DNA from: Spisula solida
Lineage: Eukaryota > Mollusca > Bivalvia > Venerida > Mactridae
Reading direction: 5' to 3'
Assembly (NCBI GenBank): GCA_947247005.1
Contig: OX365955.1
Coordinates: 15,171,322 to 15,235,321, forward strand
Length of the DNA stretch: 64,000 bases
The notes below the pieces were generated by a model. It did not search any database, was not told the origin of the DNA, and saw nothing but the letters and a program-made list of their open reading frames with translations. Both the position numbers and the translations under genes were made by a program. Positions 57,001 through 64,000 of this stretch are shown here, piece after piece (the first letter of the stretch is position 1; every line of letters starts with the position of its first letter).

Positions 57001-60000
57001 CATGGTTTTATGTGGCTTTGGATTGTCTGTGCTACAGTATTTACTTATCACTACAGCATGCGTTAAGTGCAGTATGGCAGCTGTAGAAAGACCCCGTACT
57101 TCACTTCAGTGTTGTTATCATTCAGAATTATTTTTATCACATGTTTGGCGTCGCGGTAGCGTAATAAAGCCATTATTTATTTTTGATAATACACTAGTGT
57201 AATAAAGCTATCACGCGACGTCATTCCAAGGATAGGCTGCGCTTTAATATAGTGAAAAATAAGTAGCTATTTTATGTTTCGGCCGGAAAAGGCTAACATG
57301 TGATAAAAAGAACATTACATTTGTGACTTTCCACATTGAATTTATTAAACTCGTTGAAAAAATCGATAAAATGCTCGACAGAGCCTCGTATTTTATTCAA
57401 CTCGTTTAATAAATTCAATACGGAAAGGCACTCATGTAATATCCTTTATCTCCTTAATGTTCAATTATGCACGAAATTCAAAGTCCATAGTATGGCATTC
57501 ATTGCGGGGTGAGTATATAGGCTTGCTTGTATGATCCTTTTTGGGGTATATGGATGGTTTGTTCTATGCCCGACTCTTGCATCTTGCATGGAAAGCTAGG
57601 CACTGCCGCCGGTTCTGTGTGGCTTTGGATTGTCTGTGCGTTACAGTACTTCTCATTACAAACGTTGAACTTAACTGCTTACCCCAAGTTGCATGTCAGT
57701 CAAAGTCTGTAGTGTATAATGTATGTACTTACTTATTTACTGGCGTCCATATATTGTTAGTTCCAAGTAATAGTTTGCAAGTTTGCAAATACATGTACCA
57801 CTAACTGAATGTGCTTATCAGGCTAGCACATATTGACTCCCTGGTGTGTATCAGGATTCTAGATCAAGATTGTACAGGTTATATTTTTCATCCCTATAAA
57901 GCTATCCGTTGGCCTTTATTTACAAGCTCAATACTATGCCTGGTTTCTCCTAACCATTGCTGGTGCTCCTATATTATTAAACATAAGCACTCTATCGATT
58001 GAACTCGAAATTTTAAATTGCTACGCATCAAATGTTGTGCTTATATTCTATTACATGTACACAGTGAAGATCATATCCTTATAATCAGGCCATGAGATCT
58101 TCGCCGAGACTAGATTAATTATTCAATACGTGTGTGACCGCCGAATACACAAAAGTTTTCAAATATATACTATAGGTAAATTTCCAACTTGGGTAGCTAA
58201 ACGGGGGGATTAACTGTATAAACGTTATGGTTAAAGTACATAAACATGCATAACCTTGAAATACACCTATAGATGTTCGCACCCCCTTTGACAAAATTTA
58301 GTCACGGCCGTGATTGGGACACTGTCGCATTATTTGAGACGATGATTTAATTGCTGCAAGCCCACAGAGCAACATGTCCTTATACTAGCGTCCAATATTC
58401 TGGTGCAAACAGAAGGTACACAATATATTACAAATATCAATAACTGTAAGTCTTTATAACAGTTGTAAAACTTCCGTTATCCTTAACACAATAGTCTTCG
58501 TACGACTTATTTTGACACCGTCCGCAACTACTATCTCCACTTTGTTATTATCTATGATATAAACACATTTAGCAATACATTGTACTTTTACTAGGATTCG
58601 AGCACGTACACCACGGCGACATTGCCTTACTATGCGAACAAAACATTACATTACTTCGTCTATTAGGCGCAACAAGGTTGTATCTTACTATACAGTATAT
58701 ATACATTATATATAGTGCGATACAACACCGTTGCGCAAAACCAACGACTTGGCTATCGCAGCAACCCCAAAACATGTTGTTCAAAGACTATTATTATTGT
58801 AACAAAAGGTCTAAAATGATAATTGGAAAATATTTGAATTTTTTATTATTATAACAATAATTATTTATTTCGTACATGAAAGAGCATTGGCTCATACGTG
58901 ACTTTTCCATTTTATCAAAGAAAATTGAAGGCTTTGCAATAATGTGTTTACTGTCCAAGTATTTAGTGTTTGGCGTCTGATCAAACGGTTGTTTCCATCC
59001 ATTTATTCACAGAACGTTCACAAAAAGCTAAGTAAAGACAAACTGGAGTTAGATGTACCAAATACAGTACTGTTTCTCTAAAAAGGCCACTGTTGTATTT
59101 AAAGTCATGCGGAATATTTGCAATTTTGAAAAACGTAAGCATAAAATTAAGAATGAAAAGGTCATATTAAGATGGATTCGCTATTAAGACCACGTTTTTG
59201 ACTGCTCTGAATAGTACATGTAGTCCTAAGTAAGTGTGAATACTTACCATTAAACTACCAATACTACGACCTTGGCTATACTCAGTACTCAACGTAACGT
59301 TCTTTCCTAATGCCACGTTATAGGCTGAAAAGAAATTCGTATGCATGTATTGCATCTTGGTAATGATAATACTTAATACATTTGTACAGCCACTGACCCG
59401 ATGAGTTGACATAATAAGTGGTTTTAGATTGCGAATGGGAAATAATATACTGAGTGGTTAAGAACTGGCTTAGAATGAGAAGGTCGTAAGTACAAACGCG
59501 CCATTAAAATGAAAAAAAAAAAGTTGTCTGACAACTACTCTTTACCTATGGAAAAACAATATTTCTCAACTTTAATTTGGTCAACATGACCTGTTCCGAT
59601 TTTCATGAAAATAGGCTCATAAGAAGCGCATTGTAATGCAAATTGTTAATATGTACGAGTCTTATTCTAAGCCTGTGATATATTGACGAATTTTACAAAT
59701 TCTTCCATGAAACATGATCCCAATAATTATGTACGTGGTTCGCAGACAAAAATTAAAGGCGAGTATTACCTAATGAAAGACTAAAATATTAGTTGATGAC
59801 GAATTAAAAAACAGAGGTACCCACTTGAAAACACATTCATAAATCTGCATTATAGTCGAATATCGTTACGATCAAATCAAATCACGCAACATTGGTATAA
59901 AATTTCAGATCAGAGCAAAACACGGCAATCATGCAGTTTGCTCAAAACTGTTTATAGGGGAGATCATAATTCAAGTTTTGTTCTATTTAAAATTTATATT

Positions 60001-60223
60001 CTGCAGCTAGAAACACTTGTATTTGATATTTAAAGGTACGTACGTTCCTCACACGATGGTGCACGATTCCAAGTACCGTTCGCTTGGCACGTGATCAGTG
60101 GTTTCATAGCGAGTGGCATCGTAACATTTCCAAACTGGTTGTGACAAATTTCTCTCTTAGTGCTCCCTAAACTATTTAAATTGCCCCAAAAAGACACATT
60201 CTCCACAGTCAATGGTTTGCATT
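50769..60223 (-). CDS. Gene C: sushi + F5-8C (FTP) lectin-like protein, 5' exons not in window
   Basis: Four visible exons on the minus strand: 60223-60044 (sushi), 59324-59248, 52044-51912 and 51013-50769 (three FTP exons, ending TAG). Lengths of the FTP exons 77 and 133 and all phases are identical to gene B. The FTP domain reads YNVALGKNVTLS, KPWAVVDLGESH, YNRRDCC, ERLHDLEIYAG, ACFGRHVKVQI and LTICELEVYG. The arginine-Asp-Cys-Cys motif is complete here. The signal peptide, PAN and four-Cys exons, if present, must lie beyond 64 kb, because 60.3-64.0 kb is filled by a LINE. It is probably a secreted lectin-like protein, as for gene B. The intron 59248-52044 carries at least three MITE-like elements. 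Confidence 0.72.
51325..51500 (+). repeat. Dispersed repeat R1, longest copy
   Basis: 'cagggaaggcagcactcaac' followed by two tandem blocks with 'acatacaaggcacattgccc' and 'acatacaaggcacaatgccc'. Partner of 2193-2325. Confidence 0.7.
51912..52044 (-). CDS. Gene C FTP exon 2
   Basis: 133 bp, phase 0 to 1, acceptor TGACAG, donor GTAAGT. It encodes GTWVLACTSWESKPW, VVDLGESH and YNRRDCC. Confidence 0.85.
52045..53536. other. Gene C intron, no features recognised
   Basis: AT-rich. Small ORFs at 52249-52440, 52448-52639 and 52646-52900 have no homology or coding context. A tandem or dispersed origin was not determined. Confidence 0.45.
53539..54153. mobile_element. MITE-like element, TA-flanked, 15-bp inverted ends
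   Basis: TCCTTTCCGCTACCA at 53539 and its reverse complement ending at 54153 are each bordered by TA, consistent with a Tc1/mariner-type target. A run of about 20 T lies near 53755-53775. The minus-strand ORF 53703-54077 runs through the A-run (poly-Lys) and is not a convincing gene. Confidence 0.6.
54259..55090. mobile_element. AACG-rich non-autonomous DNA element with TAA duplication
   Basis: Inverted ends AGCTGGGTTCACACT (54259) and AGTGTGAACCCATCT (ends 55090), flanked by TAA at 54256-54258 and 55091-55093, as in PIF/Harbinger-type elements. The interior is packed with AACGTT, AAACG and AACGCT words (dozens in 700 bp), is CpG-rich against its surroundings and has no meaningful ORF. Confidence 0.65.
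55689..55895 (+). repeat. 102-bp tandem duplication
   Basis: 'caaccaatcgtgcg' ... 'gtttatttaccatctccg' ... 'atcacattgattaagtta' at 55689 is repeated with changes from 55791 (caactaatcgtacg). Two diverged copies. Confidence 0.8.
56329..56865. mobile_element. TTAA-type MITE (piggyBac/Kolobok-like)
   Basis: TTAA duplications at 56325-56328 and 56866-56869 flank the ends AGGTGCTGCCTC and GAGGCAGCCCCT. The terminal 12 bp are inverted with one mismatch. No transposase ORF. It contains a 32-bp perfect palindrome at 56669-56700. Confidence 0.75.
57001..57665 (+). repeat. Direct repeat pair 'gtgtggctttggattgtctg'
   Basis: About 50 bp at 57005-57055 ('atgtggctttggattgtctg' then 'tacagtatttac') recurs at 57610-57665 ('gtgtggctttggattgtctg' then 'tacagtacttct'). 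The foldback element at 57302-57450 lies between them. Confidence 0.6.
57302..57450. mobile_element. Foldback element, about 56-bp arms
   Basis: 57302-57357 pairs with about 57395-57450 (core 'attgaatttattaaactcg' against 'cgtttaataaattcaata'; ends 'gataaa' and 'tttatc'). The spacer is about 37 bp. Non-coding, in the gene C intron. Confidence 0.75.
57666..59247. other. Gene C intron, no features recognised
   Basis: AT-rich, with short unsupported ORFs only. 'ccgtgattgggac' and similar words near 58300 suggest old repeats, but no family is called. Confidence 0.4.
59248..59324 (-). CDS. Gene C FTP exon 1
   Basis: 77 bp between CTTTTCAG and GTAAGT, phase 1 to 0. It encodes YNVALGKNVTLSTEYSQG. 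Confidence 0.8.
59475..59640 (+). repeat. Dispersed repeat R4, copy 3
   Basis: 'gagaaggtcgtaagtacaaa' ... 'gttgtctgacaactactctt' ... 'ggtcaacatgacctgttccg'. Matches 36825-36985. Confidence 0.75.
60044..60223 (-). CDS. Gene C sushi (CCP) exon
   Basis: 180 bp, phase 1 to 1, acceptor TTAACAG, donor GTACGT. Four Cys with QANGTW before the last one. Five residues longer than gene B in the loop after ICHNQ. A LINE 3' tail ends about 50 bases upstream of the acceptor. Confidence 0.8.
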
Positions 60224-60540
60224 CTGTTAATATAAACACATTCTATGAATTCGATGCATATTCATCTACGTACTACAATAATAATAATAATAATAACGAC
60301 TTTATTTAAAGAGGCAACACAGTTGGGCAAGCCCAGTCTTCCCTGTGAGCCTCAAATGATTAGCACATATATATACATGTTAACAATAATTTGCAAACAA
60401 AACATAAATTAATGATAATACTCCTGAAAAAAACGCATTTCATAATACTTATGTAAATAACAAACATGTGACAATATTCACAAACCTACTTGAAAGATAA
60501 TATATGTTACAATATATGTGACAATATTCACAAAGACATA

Positions 60541-63500
60541 TCATTTTGTCCACCAGCGTAAAACCATGTGAGATATGTGTTTTTGAAGAAATTTAGTGAA
60601 CTTGACTGACGTATGGTTAGGGGTATTTTGTTCCATGTATGCAAGAGATTTTCTGCAGAATTCTAGTCTAGGTTTTGGAATGTAGAGAGTATTGTTTGAA
60701 TGAGATCTTAAGGATGTATTATTAGTTTCAATAAATAGGTTGGACATGTACTCGGGAAATAAATTATTTAAGGACTTATAGACAAACACCGCTTTTTTAT
60801 AAAAGATACGGTCCTGTATTTTCATCCATTTCAGATCAATAAATAAGGTTTGAGTTGGTGCATCATAAGGCTTGTCTAGAATTATTCTAGCTGCTCTTTT
60901 CTGGAATTTATGCAACTTATGTAATAAGCCATCACTGCAATTGCCCCAGATAGTGCAGCAATAATCCAGGTGTGGCAAAATATAAGCATTGAAGAAAATT
61001 TTTCTCATGTGAATACTAAGATACTGCTTTATTCTTAAAAGCAGATACAGCAAAGAATTGCATTTCTTAAGTATATGCTCAACTTGGATGGTCCAGCTTA
61101 ATTTATGATCAACATGGACCCCTAGCAATTTTTCGACTTCAGTGAAGTCTATGTTCTGGTTTTGTAAAAACAGGTTATGGATAGTGCTTGTATTTAGTGT
61201 TGTGTAGATAGCGTTTGAGGGTGAGATAATCATTGCTTTAGTCTTTTGAGGATTTGGTATCATTGAATTCCTACGACACCATTCATCTACTGTATCAAGG
61301 CTAGTTTGTAAAGTGTGACAGACAGTATTAATGGATGACCCAAGTGCAGATATCGTAGTGTCATCGGCAAACATGTCAGTAGACGATTGTTTTACATGCA
61401 GAGGTAGATCATTTATATAAAGGATAAATAGGATTGGCCCAAGGACAGATCCTTGGGGTACTCCTGATGTTATTTCAAGAGAGGTAGAAAGCTTGCCTTG
61501 AATAGACACTTGTTGGGATCTGTCCGACAAATAAGATTTAAACCACTGAAGTGATGGACTTGAGATGTGGTATTCTATCATTTTATCAAATAGAAGTGTA
61601 TGGTTTATCAAATCAAACGCCTTTGATAGATCCAAGAACACAGTTCCAACAAGTTTATTATCATTTATGGCATTTATCCATGTGTCAACAACAGAAGTTA
61701 AAGCAGTTTCACAGGAGTGATTAGAGTGGAAGCCTGATTGGGTCTTGTGAATGAGAGAGTTGTTCTCAAGGTATATTTTTAAATTATCACTTACATGGGT
61801 TTCAAGGATTTTTGACAGTACAGGAAGAATAGAGATAGGACGGTAGTTGTTTGTATCAGATTTACTTCCCTTCTTATAGATTGGAATTACTTTTGCTCTC
61901 TTGAAAAGTTGTGGAAAACTAGATTTTGAGATACTTTGGTTAAAGATGTAAGTTAGAGGTTTAGCTATGATGTCTGCACTCATCTTAAGAAATTTAGCTC
62001 CCAATCCATCTAGTCCTGTTGCTTTACTTGTGTCAAGTGATTGTAGTTTTTTCGTGACAAACTCTTGAGTTATGCAGGGTAAATTAAAACTTGTAGATGC
62101 GTTTGTGTGATTGGAAACAAATTCTTGTAGTGCACTTTTGTCCCTTTGTGTAATGTTGCAGCATTCCGTTGGAGCCATTTTGAAGATGTTTATAAAAAAG
62201 TGGTTGAAAATTTCAGCTGCTGTTTGTGGATCCTGAATTGGATTTCCTGCTGTGTCTGTTATAAAGTTGGTTTGGTGCTTGGTTGATTTTCCTGATAAAT
62301 CTTTCAGATTTCTCCAAAGTTTCTTGGGATTATTTTTATTTTCATTAATTGTAGTATTGTAAAATAATTTTTTTGCATTGGTTATACAGATTTTTAGCTT
62401 GTTGCGCCAGTATTTGTAGTTGACTGTATCGTTTGATACCTTAGCACTATCTCGTTTTTTTATTCCCTCAGCAATATCAGAATTAAACCAGTCGGGCAAA
62501 TTAACACTCTTAACACGTTTTTGTTTGACTGGAGCATGTGAATTTAGAGTATTCGTAAAAAGGTCAATGAAACAATCCAATGTGTCATCAGGATCATCAT
62601 ATATTTCTATGACTGACCAAGGTTGGGTGTCTAATGACTGCAGAAAGTCATTTTCATTAAATTTGTTCATATTTCTGTAAGTTATCATTTTATGGATCGG
62701 ACCATTGCTGTTATTAGATGACATTTTACGTCTGAAACATACAGGGTAGTGGTCGCTCAGAGTAACTATAGGTATTTGAACATCAACAATATTGCATGGT
62801 GTATTAGTGTATACATGATCTATGATAGTTGAAGTATTTGAAGTTACTCTGGTTGGTTTATCAACCAGTTGTTTCAAATTAAATGCATCAGTTATACTTT
62901 TCCATGCATTTTTAACAATTTCAGAGTTCACAATGTTATAATTAAAGTCTCCTGACAAAATAATTTCTTTGTTTTCTCCATATATTTTTTCCAAAATGTT
63001 TTCAAGTTCATTATTCCAATTGTTATTTGATGATGGGGTCTGTAAATATATCCGAAAATGAATGGTTTCTGTTTGGAGACCTTAATTTCTAGCCATATTG
63101 CTTCTATTTGTTCTCGGTCCAGATCGAGTCTCTGTTCACATTGGTATTTGCAGCTGACATAAGTTACCAGACCTCCTCCATTGGTTGGTCTATCACGTCG
63201 AAAGAGGTTGTAATTATTTATTTGAAATTCCTTATCATCAAGTTGTTTGTTAAGAAATGTTTCACATAGACACAATATATCGATTTCTTCATGATCAGCC
63301 AATAAAATTTTCAGTTCATCAAATTTTGGACACAAATAATGAATATTAAGGTGGAAAAAGTTAAGTCCTTGTTTATTGAAGAATATGTTGTCTGGTGAAG
63401 AATTAGCATCCTTATGGTCTTTGCAATAGAGGTTAGAATTTGAAGACTTGTTTGTAAAAGTAGCTTCGGGAATGACTGCGTTCTGTTTGTCAATATGTTG

Positions 63501-63629
63501 TGATTTATCGACAATTTTAAGTTGAGGTTCTCGTATAGTTTCATTGTTGTCCATTATCAACAATGAGTCGTCGATGGTAGGATCTATCTTTGGTATTGCT
63601 GTCGTGGATAGCGCTGATATTTGGTCCAT
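60541..63629 (-). CDS. LINE ORF2: APE endonuclease + reverse transcriptase (one frameshift)
   Basis: Two overlapping frames, 63629-62928 and 62994-60541, together about 1,020 codons. Endonuclease: FFHLNIHYLCPKFDEL, LCLCETFLN, GYIYRP, then SGDFNYN (about 62937-62955) and SDHYPV (about 62741-62758). Reverse transcriptase: NYRPISILPVLSKILE, KTQSGFHSNHSCETAL, VFLDLSKAFDLINH, TSGVPQGSVLGPILF and the catalytic FADD (about 61361-61375). The C-terminus has ILPHLDYCCTIWGN and KRAARIILD. The frame breaks in a run of four C (63035-63038 on the plus strand read as G). One base is missing relative to the continued frame. This could be a sequencing or homopolymer error rather than a true lesion. ORF1 ends about 45 bases inside this ORF. 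Confidence 0.88.
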
Positions 63630-64000
63630 TTCTGGTCCTGATGAAAATTTACAGCAGGTTGTTGTTTTTGAAGTATGTTGTATGTGCTATGTAGGGTTGT
63701 TTTTATTTGACTTGTGAGTACTGCTGCACCTTTCCAAGATAGATGAACTTCATCTCGGTAGAGAGTTCTGTCTGCGGATTTGTCATTGAACATGAAGTGT
63801 GTTGTATTGTCTATAAATGTCAGGCCTTCCTCTGTACAGTACGTCTGGAGTGAGTTGTTGAGAATTTGGATGTTCGTTGTAGAAAGTCTGTCATATTTCT
63901 TTGGTAGTATTGAGGATATAATAATGTTTGGATGATCATGATGGTGTTTTATATTTTTGACTACTTCCTGGAAGTGTTGAAGAATAGCTTTTGGTTCTTC
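63584..64000 (-). CDS. LINE ORF1, C-terminal part (SGNH esterase-like)
   Basis: Open from the window edge to the stop at 63584. The only start seen (63793) is internal, because the frame stays open upstream. Residues read IIISSILPKKYD, TEEGLTFIDNT and DEVHLSWKGAAVL. The D-x-x-H-L pattern followed by G fits the last block of SGNH-type esterases known in ORF1 of CR1/L2 elements. The C-terminal 30 residues are Gln/Arg-rich. The N-terminal part and the element's 5' end are outside the window. Confidence 0.65.
   Translation of the reverse strand, partial: EEPKAILQHFQEVVKNIKHHHDHPNIIISSILPKKYDRLSTTNIQILNNSLQTYCTEEGLTFIDNTTHFMFNDKSADRTLYRDEVHLSWKGAAVLTSQIKTTLHSTYNILQKQQPAVNFHQDQKWTKYQRYPRQQYQR

Larger units (their letters stand above)
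60277..64000 (-). mobile_element. L2/CR1-like LINE, nearly intact, 5' end off-window
   Basis: Minus-strand non-LTR retrotransposon. The 3' tail is (ATT)n at about 60277-60296, preceded by AAATAAAGTCG. ORF2 (endonuclease plus reverse transcriptase) occupies 63629-60541 with one frameshift, and ORF1 overlaps its start and continues to the window edge. The short repeat tail in place of poly-A and the motif set fit the L2/CR1 group. No other lesion was seen, so this copy is young. It lies immediately upstream of the gene C sushi exon, in the same orientation. Confidence 0.88.

Overview
The window is eukaryotic genomic DNA: AT-rich, intron-bearing and dense with transposons. It most likely comes from a bivalve mollusc, probably a heterodont. 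The case rests on a tandem family of secreted PAN/four-Cys/sushi/F5-8C (fucolectin-type) genes, bivalve-style repeats with a 'tgacctagtttttgacccca' core ending in GGACGG runs, RTE and L2/CR1-like LINEs, and a Ty3/Gypsy element with a tRNA-Leu primer site. No bacterial, rRNA, true tRNA or CRISPR features were seen.

Host genes: three paralogues lie on the minus strand in one tandem array. Gene C (about 60.2 to 50.8 kb, 5' exons off-window) and gene B (40.0 to 18.7 kb, signal peptide to stop) look intact at every visible splice site. Gene A (3.2 to 1.7 kb, 3' part off-window) is a pseudogene, with an in-frame TGA after its signal peptide and a frame-breaking deletion in its sushi exon. All exon phases are conserved across the family (PAN phase 0, four-Cys ending phase 1, sushi 1 to 1, FTP 1 to 0 to 1). 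The product is a secreted, disulphide-rich, lectin-like protein.

Layout: 0-6.7 kb gene A, a 145-bp satellite, a hairpin and a duplicated 600-bp repeat. 7.6-15.1 kb an LTR retrotransposon with gag and broken protease, then a C2H2-finger and Thr/Pro-repeat ORF where reverse transcriptase and integrase would be expected. 15.1-16.3 kb a LINE remnant and a foldback element. 18.7-40.0 kb gene B, whose 12-kb last intron holds a dead RTE LINE. 40-50.8 kb intergenic, with a solo LTR and an internally deleted LINE. 50.8-60.2 kb gene C, whose introns hold several MITE-like elements. 60.3-64.0 kb a nearly intact L2/CR1-like LINE lying just upstream of a gene C exon.

The most unusual object is the LTR element. 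Its LTR encodes a short ATG exon ending at a splice donor. A good acceptor downstream of protease joins it in phase to the zinc-finger frame. This resembles env or accessory-gene splicing, but feeds a non-env, finger-bearing ORF.
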